A stretch of 64,000 nucleotides of DNA from Fervidobacterium pennivorans (GCF_001644665.1 NZ_CP011393.1:186001-250000), one strand, 5' to 3'; shown: positions 47,164 to 56,751, numbered from the stretch's first letter. Notes: a model not told the origin generated them from the letters alone. Numbers and translations: made by a program.

Positions 47164-48180
47164 ATGGTTATTTACCTTGTTGGTGATTCCGAGCTCAGTA
47201 AAGAACTTTACATAAAAGAATATTTGAAAGGCAAGGACGTGGAATATCATAAAATATTCGCAGATGATGACGGGAAGATTGAAGAATTAAAGAACGCCGG
47301 TGTAAGTTTAGGGCTGTTTTCAAGCGCTAAAGTTTACGATTTAGTAGACTTTGACGAATGGTCCAAGAGTGAAAAAAACCAATTTCAGTTGATTGATTTA
47401 TCCGGAAGTTGGGTTACAGTCTTTGTCCGAACGGAAAAGGTAGGAAAAGAGGTTACAAAGATTCCAGGTAAAATAGAAATCCTGACGTTCGAAAAACCCA
47501 AAGAATGGGAAGAAGACAAATGGTTGAACTTTGTGAAAGATGTGGCAAGAAAAATAGGTGTAATCTGCGATGAAGAAGTCGCGAAAAGCATATTTAAATT
47601 CACAGGACCGGAGGAATACGCGATACTTGCAGAACTTGAGAAACTCCAAATTTACGCAGGTGAGCACCCAACAACACAAGATGTTGAACAAATTGTTTTT
47701 AAAAGAACTATCAGCAAATTAGACGAATTCTGCTTTGCTTTATCAGAACAAAATTACTCAATTGCCAAAAACATGCTGCACGAAATCTGCAATGATTACG
47801 AACCGATAATTATATCGTATACCGTTTCAAAGCACTTTATAGAACTATTCAGCATCATAGTTCATGCTCCAAAAAAACGTGAGTACAAATGGCCTGATGT
47901 AGCTCAGCTTTCCAAAGAACTTGGAATTCTTTCACCAAGGGTTGCAAGGTTTTTAGGATTCACATTCAAAGATTCAAAATACAAGCCTGTAAACCATGTG
48001 TTGATTTATTCTCCAAAGGTGCTAAAAAACATTATAGAATATCTTTACTTCGTCGATAGAAGGGTCAAACTTAGCGATGACATAAAGATTTTGATGGGAC
48101 TGTTTATAAGTAAACTCGAATCAGGAGAATTCGATAAGACTTTCGAAGAACAGGATAAGCAACAGCAAGTGGAAGATTAA
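47164..48180 (+). CDS. holA: DNA polymerase III delta subunit (HolA)
   Basis: Clamp-loader delta subunit, 338 residues, which opens the sliding clamp. Similarity is low but has the right pattern: an N-terminal domain with YLVGDSELSKELYIKEYL and SLGLFSSAKVYDLVDF, the middle AAA+ lid-like domain (IFKFTGPEEYAILAELEKL), then KRTISKLDEFCFALSEQNY and the C-terminal helical collar. Replication context (dnaB upstream) and the position before era support it. The ribosome site GGAGGAG is somewhat distant (about 11 bases). Confidence 0.8.
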   Translation: MVIYLVGDSELSKELYIKEYLKGKDVEYHKIFADDDGKIEELKNAGVSLGLFSSAKVYDLVDFDEWSKSEKNQFQLIDLSGSWVTVFVRTEKVGKEVTKIPGKIEILTFEKPKEWEEDKWLNFVKDVARKIGVICDEEVAKSIFKFTGPEEYAILAELEKLQIYAGEHPTTQDVEQIVFKRTISKLDEFCFALSEQNYSIAKNMLHEICNDYEPIIISYTVSKHFIELFSIIVHAPKKREYKWPDVAQLSKELGILSPRVARFLGFTFKDSKYKPVNHVLIYSPKVLKNIIEYLYFVDRRVKLSDDIKILMGLFISKLESGEFDKTFEEQDKQQQVED

Positions 48181-48232
48181 GGATATAAGAATCCAGAGAA
48201 ATCATTATACGATTTGATGGGAGGGAAACTAG

Positions 48233-49129
48233 GTGAAGAGTGGATTTGTCTCGTTTGTTGGAAAACCCAACGTAGGTAAGTCATCGATAATCAATGCGAT
48301 AATGAAGAAAAAAGTTGTCATTGTATCGGATAAACCACAGACAACTAGAAACAGAATAAATGTTATATACACGGACGCAGACGCGCAAATCATTTTCGTT
48401 GACACGCCGGGTATACACAAACCATTGCACAGACTTGGTGAATACATGGTTAAGGCCGCTGTCCAAGCGTTAAAAAACGTTGATTTGTTGCTTTTTACAA
48501 TCGATGCAAAAGAAGGTTTTGAAACACCAGAAGAACACATATCAAACTACATAAACCAGTCTGGAACACCAACAATTGGAGTAATCAATAAAATAGACCT
48601 TGTGGACAACGACCGTGCAGATTTAATAGAAGAGCAAATAAGAAGCCATGTGAACAATCTTCTTGATGTAGTGCGCACATCTGCTGTGACTGGCGAGGGG
48701 TTAAACGAACTCGTCGAGAAGATTAAGCAACATCTGCCTGAAGGTCCTCAACTATATCCTGAAAATATTATAGTCGACAGACCCCTTTCATTTATCGCTT
48801 CTGAACTGATAAGGGAGAAGATATTCCATTTCACGTACGAAGAAATCCCTCATTCCGTTGCCGTTATTGTCGAAGAAGTCAAAGAAAGGCCAAATGGTGT
48901 TGTGTACATTAGGGCAAACATCTACGTCGAAAGGGAAAGTCAAAAGGGTATAATCATTGGTCAAGAAGGAAGAATGATAAAGAAAATTGGAGAAAGTGCA
49001 AGAAAAGATATAGAATACTTCTTGGGCTCAAAAGTTTATTTGGACCTCCATGTAAAAGTCAAGAAAGACTGGAGAAACAAGGACTTTATAATATTGAACG
49101 AAGTCGGCATGCGTGATGATTTGGATTGA
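48233..49129 (+). CDS. era: GTPase Era
   Basis: Essential GTPase for 16S rRNA maturation and 30S assembly, 298 residues. [14 protein letters not shown] (G1), the PQTTRNRI switch, VDTPGIHKP (G3) and INKIDL (G4) are followed by the KH domain with [20 protein letters not shown], which binds the 3' end of 16S rRNA. The GTG start follows GGGAGGGAAAC. It ends the plus-strand run, twelve bases before the convergent gene's stop, with no terminator visible. Confidence 0.97.
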   Translation: MKSGFVSFVGKPNVGKSSIINAIMKKKVVIVSDKPQTTRNRINVIYTDADAQIIFVDTPGIHKPLHRLGEYMVKAAVQALKNVDLLLFTIDAKEGFETPEEHISNYINQSGTPTIGVINKIDLVDNDRADLIEEQIRSHVNNLLDVVRTSAVTGEGLNELVEKIKQHLPEGPQLYPENIIVDRPLSFIASELIREKIFHFTYEEIPHSVAVIVEEVKERPNGVVYIRANIYVERESQKGIIIGQEGRMIKKIGESARKDIEYFLGSKVYLDLHVKVKKDWRNKDFIILNEVGMRDDLD

Positions 49130-49141
49130 AATCAATTATTG

Positions 49142-50050
49142 CTACTTTGATATCCTGGGAATGTTAACAACATTTAACTTCATGTCCACGCGTGCAATGT
49201 AATACTTGAATCCGTACTTTCTCGCCAAACTCACGTATGTTTTTATACGCTCGGCATTTGTACTGTCGAAGGGATTACCATTGTCAATGTATTCAACTGA
49301 AAGAATGGTAATCCCATTCTTCATAAGCTGAGTAAGTTTATTAACTCTGCGAACAAATTCTTCGGTATTCGTTACAAGTTGTCCCTTAGAAAAAAACAGG
49401 CTCTCAACGATAACATACTTTGCTCTTTCTCTCAAATCTGGAAATTCAAGTAGGATGTCTTCTCCATTTACCAGTGCGTATTCAAACTTTGGAAAATCGT
49501 TTGTTAGTTTTCTGAGATTTTCGACCATAGCGTTTTTTAATGCTTCTGCGTTTTTTCCAGAAAGTTTTTGAAGTTTTGTATGTTGATAGATATTTATCCA
49601 ATCCAAAGCAACCCCATTGAACCCGGCTGATGAGATTCTCTTCATGTATTCCTTTACCACGTCATACCATTCTGAGTACCAGTATTTAACGTAATATTCC
49701 CCGGGCCAATTATCCAGAGCCCCAAGCACGATGGCTTTGTTTAAAGAATTCCAATAGAACCTCCAGTTTTCAGCAACAGCGAAGTTCAAGTAAGAAAATA
49801 CCTTTTTTCCTCGAGATTGTAAAGGTGTTATATCTTCCTTCTTGAAAGCCTTTTTATCTGTTCCATCTGCTGAATAATCAATCACTACCAAATCTGCCTT
49901 CACCAACATAAGTTCTTCTAACTTAGGACCATTTGTGTAAAGAATCCAGTCTTGTGGAACGTCGGTAGCAAAAAGACTTAAAAAAATAGGGAATAACAAA
50001 ACAAAGAAAATTGTTGTTAAAGCTATCTTTGAAACAAAATCGTTTGTCAT
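49142..50050 (-). CDS. Secreted GH114/TM1410-like protein
   Basis: The 302-residue product has a signal peptide (ALTTIFFVLLFPIFLSLFA). It resembles the TM1410/GH114 family (endo-alpha-1,4-polygalactosaminidase-like TIM barrels): DWILYTNGPKLEEL, VVIDYSADGTD, KVFSYLNFAVAENWRFYW, GFNGVALDWINIYQ with a candidate acidic pair, and VIVESLFFS. Most members are biochemically uncharacterised, so activity on an exopolysaccharide is likely but not shown. The ATG at 50050 is six to eight bases after GAGGTG. Single gene, separate from the ribosomal operon by a terminator. Confidence 0.82.
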   Translation of the reverse strand: MTNDFVSKIALTTIFFVLLFPIFLSLFATDVPQDWILYTNGPKLEELMLVKADLVVIDYSADGTDKKAFKKEDITPLQSRGKKVFSYLNFAVAENWRFYWNSLNKAIVLGALDNWPGEYYVKYWYSEWYDVVKEYMKRISSAGFNGVALDWINIYQHTKLQKLSGKNAEALKNAMVENLRKLTNDFPKFEYALVNGEDILLEFPDLRERAKYVIVESLFFSKGQLVTNTEEFVRRVNKLTQLMKNGITILSVEYIDNGNPFDSTNAERIKTYVSLARKYGFKYYIARVDMKLNVVNIPRISK

Positions 50051-50084
50051 TTTTGACACCTCTTAGTTTTCAATATAGACCGAA

Positions 50085-50130
50085 AAAGAAAAAGGAAGTC
50101 GCCAATCGATGACTGGCGACTTCTTTTTTT
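50085..50130. terminator. rpsF-ssb-rpsR terminator
   Basis: GAAGTCGCCA (50095-50104) pairs with TGGCGACTTC (50114-50123). T runs lie on both sides (50124-50130 plus, 50093-50085 minus), so it may be bidirectional. Confidence 0.9.
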
Positions 50131-50136
50131 AACTTA

Positions 50137-50367
50137 TTAGTATTTTAGATATGGTAATAACGCCATCTGTCTTGCTCTTTTGATTGCTGTCTTTACCATT
50201 CTTTGGTGTTTCGCACAGTTTCCCGTAAGTCTTCTTGGAAGTATCTTACCTTTTTCGTTTAGGAAATCTTTAAGCAATTTTGTATCTTTATAGTCAACGT
50301 ATTCAACATTCATTTCACACAACTTACATGCCTTTATTTTTCTTCTTCTCTGCCTTACTCTTGGCAT
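50137..50367 (-). CDS. rpsR: Ribosomal protein S18
   Basis: Small-subunit protein bS18, 76 residues, partner of S6. Cysteines in KACKLCEMN and in GNCAKHQR could form a zinc site, the cysteine-containing form of S18. The C-terminal half ([20 protein letters not shown]) is highly conserved. A good ribosome site (GGAGGGAAG) precedes the ATG. Third gene of rpsF-ssb-rpsR. Confidence 0.97.
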   Translation of the reverse strand: MPRVRQRRRKIKACKLCEMNVEYVDYKDTKLLKDFLNEKGKILPRRLTGNCAKHQRMVKTAIKRARQMALLPYLKY

Positions 50368-50404
50368 CCTACTTCCCTCCTATTGACGTATTATTCACTA
50401 CTCA

Positions 50405-50815
50405 TCAAAATGGTGGTTCGTCATCGTTTGGAATGTCCTCTTCTTCAATATCTTCGCCAAAAACTTCTTCGTACGGTATCTCTTCTGGTATTTCTTTCTC
50501 ACTCTTTCTTGAGTCAACAAACACGATATTGTCTGCCCATATTTCGACGGTTGACCTGGTTTGTCCATCGTTTGTTTTCCATTTATTAATTCTTAACTTG
50601 CCATCAACCAAGACCATTCTACCTTTTTGGAGATAATTGTGTGCCAGCTCTGCCAACTTTCTGAATGCTACAATCCTTATAAAATCGGCTTCATCACCAT
50701 TTGCTCCACGGTTTACCGCAATTGTAAACGTGGTTACCAGATTTCCGTCGATTGTTTGCCTTGTCTCAGGGTCTCGTGTTAATCTACCAACAAGAACAAC
50801 TTTGTTATACGACAT
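50405..50815 (-). CDS. ssb: Single-stranded DNA-binding protein
   Basis: Homotetrameric SSB, 136 residues. One OB fold (NKVVLVGRLTRDPETR, DFIRIVAFRKLAELA, VDGKLRINKW) is followed by an acidic tail ending DDEPPF, the partner-binding tip. The start overlaps the rpsF stop by one base (TAATG), so translation is coupled. Confidence 0.97.
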   Translation of the reverse strand: MSYNKVVLVGRLTRDPETRQTIDGNLVTTFTIAVNRGANGDEADFIRIVAFRKLAELAHNYLQKGRMVLVDGKLRINKWKTNDGQTRSTVEIWADNIVFVDSRKSEKEIPEEIPYEEVFGEDIEEEDIPNDDEPPF

Positions 50816-51204
50816 TATTCCACCTTCTCTTCAGAAGCACCCTCCTGCTGGACTTCCTGGTTAGAACCTTCTGTTTCTTTCTTGGCTCTTGCTGCTTTTC
50901 TCTCTTTCTTCTCAAGGTCTTCTCTTCTGAACGTTTGCCATCTCATGAAATCTGGGTGCACTTTGAAATAGTTCTCAAGTTGTTCAAGTCCTTGACCGTT
51001 TGACCTGAAGTAAAGAACTGTGTAGTCACCTTCGAAGTACTTTCCAATCTTGTACGCAAGTTTTCTAATGCCCCATCTGTCAACGTTCTCAACCTGTGCT
51101 CCGAGCCTTTCTTCCAAGAACTTCTTAACACCTTCAACCAACTTGTTCCTTTCTTCCTCTGGTACATCTGGTTTGATGATGAACATCGTTTCGTAAATCC
51201 TCAT
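50815..51204 (-). CDS. rpsF: Ribosomal protein S6
   Basis: Small-subunit protein bS6, 129 residues. The ferredoxin-like core (RIYETMFIIKPDVPEEE, RWGIRKLAYKI, GDYTVLYFRS) is followed by an acidic, probably disordered tail of about 30 residues (EGSNQEVQQEGASEEKVE). A strong GGAGGAGG site precedes the ATG. First gene of the operon. Confidence 0.97.
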   Translation of the reverse strand: MRIYETMFIIKPDVPEEERNKLVEGVKKFLEERLGAQVENVDRWGIRKLAYKIGKYFEGDYTVLYFRSNGQGLEQLENYFKVHPDFMRWQTFRREDLEKKERKAARAKKETEGSNQEVQQEGASEEKVE

Positions 51205-51262
51205 AAAGCACCTCCTCCCTCGGTCTTATGCGGCCCTGCTTATTTTTAAGCAGAGCGGGATT
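51205..51262 (-). promoter_or_regulatory. Candidate S6:S18 autoregulatory leader
   Basis: The rpsF 5' leader on the minus strand has a hairpin, CTGCTTA (51253-51247) with TAAGCAG (51242-51236), followed closely by GGCCGC and ACCGAGG. rpsF leaders in many bacteria bind the S6:S18 pair through a CCG-bearing bulge; the CCG near this hairpin is suggestive, not proof. Confidence 0.3.
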
Positions 51263-51294
51263 TTTTGAATTTAAATTTCATCTTACCTAAAACA

Positions 51295-51320
51295 TAAAAC
51301 AAAGACGGGCATATGCCCGC
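51295..51320 (-). terminator. Possible terminator of the tRNA-Cys/tRNA-Met unit
   Basis: The palindrome CGGGCATATGCCCG (51306-51319) is followed on the minus strand by TCTTTGTTTTATGTTTT. It lies between tRNA-Met and rpsF. Confidence 0.5.
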
Positions 51321-51335
51321 TGCATCTTTGCTCTC

Positions 51336-51411
51336 TGGTGGGCTCGGAGGGGATCGAACCCCCGACCGTCCGGTTATGAGCCGGATGCTCTGCCAACTGA
51401 GCTACGAGCCC
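51336..51411 (-). tRNA. tRNA-Met (CAT), elongator type
   Basis: 76 nt with an encoded CCA. The anticodon loop CTCATAA carries CAT. The acceptor GGGCTCG/CGAGCCC is fully paired, including position 1-72, so it is not the initiator. A CAT tRNA read as Ile after lysidine modification cannot be excluded. Confidence 0.9.
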
Positions 51412-51418
51412 ACAAACC

Positions 51419-51495
51419 TGGAGGCGACGGAGGGATTTGAACCCTCGAATAGAGATTTTGCAGACCTCCGCCTTAGACCCCTTGGCTACGTCGCC
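51419..51495 (-). tRNA. tRNA-Cys (GCA)
   Basis: 77 nt with an encoded CCA. The acceptor GGCGACG pairs with CGTCGCC; the anticodon loop CTGCAAA carries GCA. It is transcribed ahead of tRNA-Met. Confidence 0.93.
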
Positions 51496-51509
51496 CCGTT
51501 GCGTGTTAC

Positions 51510-51538
51510 ATTCTATCACATAACCTTTCACCTGTCAA
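51510..51538 (-). promoter_or_regulatory. tRNA-Cys/tRNA-Met promoter
   Basis: On the minus strand TTGACA (51538-51533), 17 bp, TAGAAT (51515-51510), 14 bp before tRNA-Cys. Confidence 0.88.
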
Positions 51539-51582
51539 CAGGGTAGGTAAGCTTCAAAAAGCATATTATGTGTTAAAAATGC

Positions 51583-51622
51583 AAAAAAGAACCCTCCTCA
51601 AAATTTCTATCCTGAGGAGGGT
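51583..51622 (-). terminator. Clp ATPase gene terminator
   Basis: ACCCTCCTCA (51591-51600) pairs with TGAGGAGGGT (51613-51622); on the minus strand a T run (51588-51583) follows. Confidence 0.88.
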
Positions 51623-51644
51623 CCTGTAATGCCTATTTTATTTG

Positions 51645-53864
51645 TTATCCTTGTATCTCCCAGTATAGTCCTTCATCTTTCCAGTAGAATTTCACCTTTT
51701 GACCTTCCTTGACTTGTTCATCAATTATCAGTTCAGCGAGCTTGAACTCTATTGTGTTTTCAAATAACCTTCTAAGAGGTCTTGCTCCCATTGTTGGTAC
51801 GTAACCTTCCGTTGCCAAGTACTCCTTCATTGATTCATCAAGCTCCACGATGATGTTCCTATCAGCAAGCCTTTCGTTGAGTTCCTTGAGATAGATATCG
51901 ATTATTTGCTTAATGTGTTCTTTCTTTAGTGGTTTGAAAACAACTGCTGCATCGATTCTGTTAATTAACTCTGGTCTGAAATACCTGCGCATTTCCTCTT
52001 CGATATGCTTTGGTATAGCACTTTCCAAACCATCTTCAATATCCTGGATTATTATGTCTGACCCTATGTTACTTGTCATTATGATTATCGTGTTCCTGAA
52101 ATCAACCGTCGTACCCTTACCATCGGTAAGTCTTCCATCATCGAAGAGTTGTAGCAACACGTTGAAGACTTCTGGATGCGCCTTTTCGATTTCGTCGAAG
52201 AGCACGACACTGTATGGTCTTCTTCTCACCTGTTCCGTGAGTTGTCCTCCTTCTTCGTAGCCAACGTATCCCGGAGGCGCACCGATTAACCTAGCAACTG
52301 AGTGCTTTTCCATGTACTCACTCATATCGATTCTGATTAGTGCCTTTTCACTACCAAACAGCACGTCGGCTAATCTCTTTGCAAGTTCTGTTTTACCGAC
52401 ACCTGTTGGACCTAAAAACAGGAACACACCGAGTGGTCGTTTTGGATTTCTGATACCTGCACGTGACATCTTTATAGCATTTGCCACAACTCTTACTGCT
52501 TCTTCTTGGTCTACGAACTTTTCGTGGATGAGCTTTTCAAGGTTCTTGATTTTTTCCTTTTCGTCACCCATAATCTTACCAACAGGTATTCCTGTCCAGC
52601 GTTCAACGACTTTTGCAATATCTTCATCAGTTACTTCCTGTTTACCATCTATTTTCGCACGAGCTGCAGCCTCATCTACTAAGTCCACAGCCTTATCCGG
52701 CATAAACCTGTCTGTAATGTACTTTGAAGCTAACTTTGCAGATGTTTCAATAGCCTTGTCGCTAATCTTAACTCCGTGGAACTCTTCGAATTTTGGTCTG
52801 AGCCCTTTCAAAATCTCAATCGTTTCTTCGACCGAAGGTTCTGAGACGAATATGACCTGGAACCTTCTCGCAAGAGCTTTGTCTTTTTCTACATGCTTCC
52901 TGTATTCCTCAACGGTAGTTGCTCCAATTACCCTAAGTGTGCCTCTTGCCAGCTCTGGCTTCAGAATGTTACCGGCATCCAGTGCACCTTCAGCAGCGCC
53001 AGCTCCAACAACTGTGTGAAGCTCGTCGATGAACAGAATAACATCAGTTCTTTTCTTGAGCACGTCTATAAGTTTCTTGAGCCTTTCTTCGAATTCTCCT
53101 CTGAACTTCGTTCCAGCAACTAACCTTGCGAGGTCAAGTTTAAGAATTGTCTTGTTCTTCAAGAAATCTGGAACATTTCCAGATACTATTCTTTGAGCGA
53201 GCCCTTCAACAATTGCTGTCTTACCAACACCTGGGTCTCCTATGAGAACTGGGTTATTCTTGATCTTTCTACCAAGAATTTCTATCATCCTGTTGACTTC
53301 GTTATCTCTGCCTATGACAGGCATCAACTGACCGTTCTTTGCCATTTCGGTTAAATTCTCAGTAAATTTGGCAAGAACGTCGATGTTTTCCTCTTCAGAG
53401 TATGTTCTCTTCATTCTGAGTTCTTTGATAGCTGTATAGAGCTTGTCTTGTGTGATTCCATATCTTGCCAACAACCTGTAGACAGTCGTTTCTGGAACTA
53501 TTGCCATAGCAAGGAGTAAGTGGTCCGTTCCGACCTTTTCGTCACCCATGCGTCTGGCTTCACGTTTCGCCTCGTTGATGACCTTTGTAGTATCTGGTGT
53601 GACGTAGATTTGTCCTGTGCCACCAGAAGAGTAGTAATAACTTCCTTTGGATGTGATAGCACGTTCCACATCCCTTCTCAATCCGTCGATATCTACATTG
53701 AGATGGCTCAGAATATCGTAAGCTGCGTTTTTCGAGTTCTCCAACATGGTCAAAAGTATGTGCTCAGGCGCCATTTGGTTTTGCCTGTAACGATTTAACA
53801 CATCCGTTACAGATTGCAATATCTCCTGAGCGTTTTCTGTGAATTCCTCAAGGTTGAATGTCAT
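51645..53864 (-). CDS. Clp/Hsp100 AAA+ ATPase without M-domain or ClpP loop
   Basis: Double-ring Hsp100 unfoldase, 739 residues. The N-domain has two Clp repeats ([23 protein letters not shown]). NBD1 has [15 protein letters not shown] and [18 protein letters not shown]2 has [16 protein letters not shown] and [14 protein letters not shown]. After [10 protein letters not shown] the frame runs straight into the NBD2 linker, so the ClpB coiled-coil M-domain (about 120 residues) is missing. The NBD2 region after [13 protein letters not shown] has no IG[FL] ClpP-docking tripeptide. It is therefore ClpA-sized but lacks the ClpA/ClpC protease loop. A CIRCE operator upstream fits heat-shock control. 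The ATG at 53864 is eight bases after GGAG. Confidence 0.93.
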   Translation of the reverse strand: MTFNLEEFTENAQEILQSVTDVLNRYRQNQMAPEHILLTMLENSKNAAYDILSHLNVDIDGLRRDVERAITSKGSYYYSSGGTGQIYVTPDTTKVINEAKREARRMGDEKVGTDHLLLAMAIVPETTVYRLLARYGITQDKLYTAIKELRMKRTYSEEENIDVLAKFTENLTEMAKNGQLMPVIGRDNEVNRMIEILGRKIKNNPVLIGDPGVGKTAIVEGLAQRIVSGNVPDFLKNKTILKLDLARLVAGTKFRGEFEERLKKLIDVLKKRTDVILFIDELHTVVGAGAAEGALDAGNILKPELARGTLRVIGATTVEEYRKHVEKDKALARRFQVIFVSEPSVEETIEILKGLRPKFEEFHGVKISDKAIETSAKLASKYITDRFMPDKAVDLVDEAAARAKIDGKQEVTDEDIAKVVERWTGIPVGKIMGDEKEKIKNLEKLIHEKFVDQEEAVRVVANAIKMSRAGIRNPKRPLGVFLFLGPTGVGKTELAKRLADVLFGSEKALIRIDMSEYMEKHSVARLIGAPPGYVGYEEGGQLTEQVRRRPYSVVLFDEIEKAHPEVFNVLLQLFDDGRLTDGKGTTVDFRNTIIIMTSNIGSDIIIQDIEDGLESAIPKHIEEEMRRYFRPELINRIDAAVVFKPLKKEHIKQIIDIYLKELNERLADRNIIVELDESMKEYLATEGYVPTMGARPLRRLFENTIEFKLAELIIDEQVKEGQKVKFYWKDEGLYWEIQG

Positions 53865-53918
53865 ATCAACCACTCCTTTCTTTTCTTTCTATTTTGTTTA
53901 ATTTGCGTTTCCGATGAT

Positions 53919-53956
53919 AGTATAACATATTATCACTCAAATGTCAAGAGTGCTAA
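53919..53956 (-). promoter_or_regulatory. Clp gene promoter with CIRCE operator
   Basis: CIRCE at 53930-53956: TTATCACTC, 9 bp, GAGTGCTAA. On the minus strand TTGACA (53947-53942), 17 bp, TATACT (53924-53919). The operator overlaps the -35 and spacer exactly as at dnaK. Confidence 0.92.
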
Positions 53957-54013
53957 TCAAAAAGTTTAAAATTTGTCACGCGAAAGTGATTCAAAAACAT
54001 AAATTTTTCTGAC

Positions 54014-54041
54014 TTGATTTTGAAAATTGTAATGTTAGAAT
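54014..54041 (+). promoter_or_regulatory. Promoter of the MFS/MATE pair
   Basis: TTGATT (54014-54019), 16 bp, TAGAAT (54036-54041), about 70 bp before the MFS start. It is divergent from the Clp promoter. Confidence 0.6.
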
Positions 54042-54108
54042 TTAATTGGTGATTGTTCGATATGCTAACTTATTTTTAGACCAATCAAGGGGGTTTTTAC
54101 TCAAAACC

Positions 54109-55314
54109 ATGTCCTATCGACCCAGTTCATATTCAATCGATTCTGCAACTCGCTTAATTACTATTTTTACGTTCATAGATGGGCTTGCACAAGGTATATA
54201 CGGAACTATTTTCAATCTGATGCTCCGCACTTCAGGCATGCCAACTTCGCAAGTTGGGCGTATTACTTCATTCTTCCTCTGGGGTAGTGCGTTACTTGGA
54301 CTTGTGTTTGGTATCATTGCAGATAAGATTAACAAAAAACAATTAATGGTCACCACTCATCTTTTGAGTATATTCTTTGGAACGTACAGGGCCATTTCTC
54401 CTTCACTTATTCATCTTGGCATCTCTTCTTTTCTCTTCGGTGGTTTTTCAACAGCAACATCTATTGTTCTTTCCACACTTTTGATAATAAAAACTGCAAG
54501 AGAAAGCCGTAGTAAGGTACTGGGTCTTAACTTTGGAATAGGTATGTTCACTGGAGTTTTGGGAAACGTATTAGGTGGGGTGTTAGGGGATGCCTTCCCA
54601 ATTAGGAACGTATTAATTGTAGCGAGTTTATCGAGAATCGTCGCACTCGTTCCTATCTGGAAATTGAGGTTATACGAACCAAAATACGAAGGCAAAAAGG
54701 GTGGAGACACCAATGCGTTTAAATTCTTTAGCGTACTTAATAACTTAGATAGGCGTGCGACGAAAGTAACTCTTTATTATTTTCTTTCAACAATGAGTGT
54801 TGGATTTGGTGCCGGGTTGTTTGTAACTTTTGGTAATGTTATATTCTACGATATATTCCATATGAAACCATCGTTGATAGGACTCATTCTGGCATTGGCT
54901 CAGTTAGCTACGAGTATTGGTGCTGTGTTTTCTTACAAGTTAGGGAAAAGGTTCGGTGAGATGAACGTCTTAATCTTTTCGTATGTCTTTGTACCCATAC
55001 TAATTGTATTGCTCAGCTTTATAAGAGAACCGATAACCTTTACCTCTGTGTATATACTCCGCTTTGCGGTAATGAATATGGTCGGTCCTCTTTTAACCGC
55101 TTTAGTATTTTCTAACATTCCACCAAGTCTTCTTTCTTCAATTAATGGTATGAACTCGTTTATAAACAACGTTGCACGTGCTCTCTCAGCAGACCTATTT
55201 TCCATACTCACCAAATACAGCAACGGATACACACTCATTTTTGTTGTAAGCTCGATTTTCTACTTTTTGAACGCTTATGTTATGATTAGAATGTACAAAC
55301 ACATTTCAGAGTAA
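54109..55314 (+). CDS. Major facilitator superfamily transporter
   Basis: Twelve-helix MFS protein, 401 residues. The loop between helices 2 and 3 (GIIADKINKKQLMV) is the A-motif-like G..aD...rr. Short loops and a central cytoplasmic stretch (LYEPKYEGKKGGDTNAFKF) separate the two six-helix halves. Substrate unknown; efflux is plausible because a MATE exporter follows 33 bp later. The ATG at 54109 is about 15 bases after AGGGGG; there is no closer alternative start in frame. Confidence 0.85.
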   Translation: MSYRPSSYSIDSATRLITIFTFIDGLAQGIYGTIFNLMLRTSGMPTSQVGRITSFFLWGSALLGLVFGIIADKINKKQLMVTTHLLSIFFGTYRAISPSLIHLGISSFLFGGFSTATSIVLSTLLIIKTARESRSKVLGLNFGIGMFTGVLGNVLGGVLGDAFPIRNVLIVASLSRIVALVPIWKLRLYEPKYEGKKGGDTNAFKFFSVLNNLDRRATKVTLYYFLSTMSVGFGAGLFVTFGNVIFYDIFHMKPSLIGLILALAQLATSIGAVFSYKLGKRFGEMNVLIFSYVFVPILIVLLSFIREPITFTSVYILRFAVMNMVGPLLTALVFSNIPPSLLSSINGMNSFINNVARALSADLFSILTKYSNGYTLIFVVSSIFYFLNAYVMIRMYKHISE

Positions 55315-55347
55315 GAATTCTAGTTTATACAAATTGGGGGAGATACA

Positions 55348-56751
55348 GTGAAAACATTTGACGAATGGTCAAATGGCAAAAAACATATCGACGAAAATGA
55401 AAGTACCAAGCTTCTCACCAGAGAATTATTTAGATTATCCCTTCCCACAATGCTTGGTTTCGCTATACAGTCTTTGTACGATATCGTGGATATGTTTTGG
55501 ATTGGAAAGATTTCCTACAAAGCCATTGCAGGAATCGTCATATTCTCTACAATATTTTGGTTAGTCGAAATACTCAACGAAATCATAGGCACTTCTTCCG
55601 TTTCGTTGATTTCGCAAGCTTATGGGAAAGGAAATTTGAAGCTAACGTCACTAATAATAGAACAAACGCTTATCTTTAAAGCTATAGTCGCACTCATTGC
55701 TTCAGGGTTACTGTTGTTGTTTTTCAAACCTATTGTTAGCTTCTTCTCTTCGGACACAGATGTTATTAACTCGGCAATTCACTATGGATACATCCGCATA
55801 TTTTTCATGCCTGTATTTTTTATGACCTACTCCACATTCACGGCACTAAGAAATATAGGTCGTGCATCACTTGCAACACTCACTATGGCAGCAGGAACTA
55901 TCGTGAACATAGTGTTGGACCCAATATTTATATTTGAAAAGATTCCATTCCTCAACATCACAGGCTTTGGTCTTGGTGTTTCAGGTGCTGCGTGGGCGAC
56001 AGTGATTTCTACGTTTATTCCCCTTGTCTGGGGATTGTATCTACTTTTCCGAGGAATAGAGGGCGTAAAGATTTCCATAAAGGGGCTCTTATCGTTAGAT
56101 AAGAAAATAGATACAAAACTTATCACCATAGGTTTACCATCCGGTGTTGAAATGCTACTTCGGAATCTTTCTTACACTGTATTAATCAAAATTTCCTCAC
56201 TTTTCGGTTCAGAGTACGTAACGGTTTTTGGCATCATTGAACGCATGTTTGGGTTTGCCGTTATCCCAATATTTGGTTTATCTATGGGGGCAAGCACACT
56301 GGTAGGCTTCCAGCTGGGGAAGAACAATGAAAAAGGTGCCAAGAAGGCAACGATTCTGGCAACGTTTTACAGCGTTATCATTGTTTCTCTTTTGCTCGTG
56401 CCTTTACTATTATTCCGAGAATCCGTTTTTGTTCTTTTCACATCAAATGAAAACGTAATAGAAATTGGTGCAAAAAGCATTCCATACGTTGTCTTTGCGT
56501 TATTTATGATATCCTTCAGCGCAGGACTTTCCAGTGCATTCTTTGGTTCGGGAAAGACATCAATTCCCATGATAGCGGGGATTTTAAGTCGATGGGGTGT
56601 TATGGTTCCATTCGTTTTGATTTCCACATTTGTGCTCCGTTTAGGACCTATCGGACTGTGGCTGGCATTTCCTGTAACGGAATTTGTTGAAGTTTCAGTT
56701 ATGTCTATTGCATTTGTTAAGTCTAACTGGTACAAAAAACGTGTTATTTAG
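55348..56751 (+). CDS. MATE family efflux transporter
   Basis: Twelve-helix multidrug/toxin extruder (MatE), 467 residues, in two homologous halves: LFRLSLPTMLGFAIQSLYDIVDMFWIG with SVSLISQAYGKGN, and the second half with GFQLGKNNEKGAKKA and IPYVVFALFMISFSAG. Energised by Na+ or H+. The start is a GTG after GGGGGAG. It is probably co-transcribed with the MFS gene before it. The last eight bases overlap the convergent MFS gene. Confidence 0.9.
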   Translation: MKTFDEWSNGKKHIDENESTKLLTRELFRLSLPTMLGFAIQSLYDIVDMFWIGKISYKAIAGIVIFSTIFWLVEILNEIIGTSSVSLISQAYGKGNLKLTSLIIEQTLIFKAIVALIASGLLLLFFKPIVSFFSSDTDVINSAIHYGYIRIFFMPVFFMTYSTFTALRNIGRASLATLTMAAGTIVNIVLDPIFIFEKIPFLNITGFGLGVSGAAWATVISTFIPLVWGLYLLFRGIEGVKISIKGLLSLDKKIDTKLITIGLPSGVEMLLRNLSYTVLIKISSLFGSEYVTVFGIIERMFGFAVIPIFGLSMGASTLVGFQLGKNNEKGAKKATILATFYSVIIVSLLLVPLLLFRESVFVLFTSNENVIEIGAKSIPYVVFALFMISFSAGLSSAFFGSGKTSIPMIAGILSRWGVMVPFVLISTFVLRLGPIGLWLAFPVTEFVEVSVMSIAFVKSNWYKKRVI

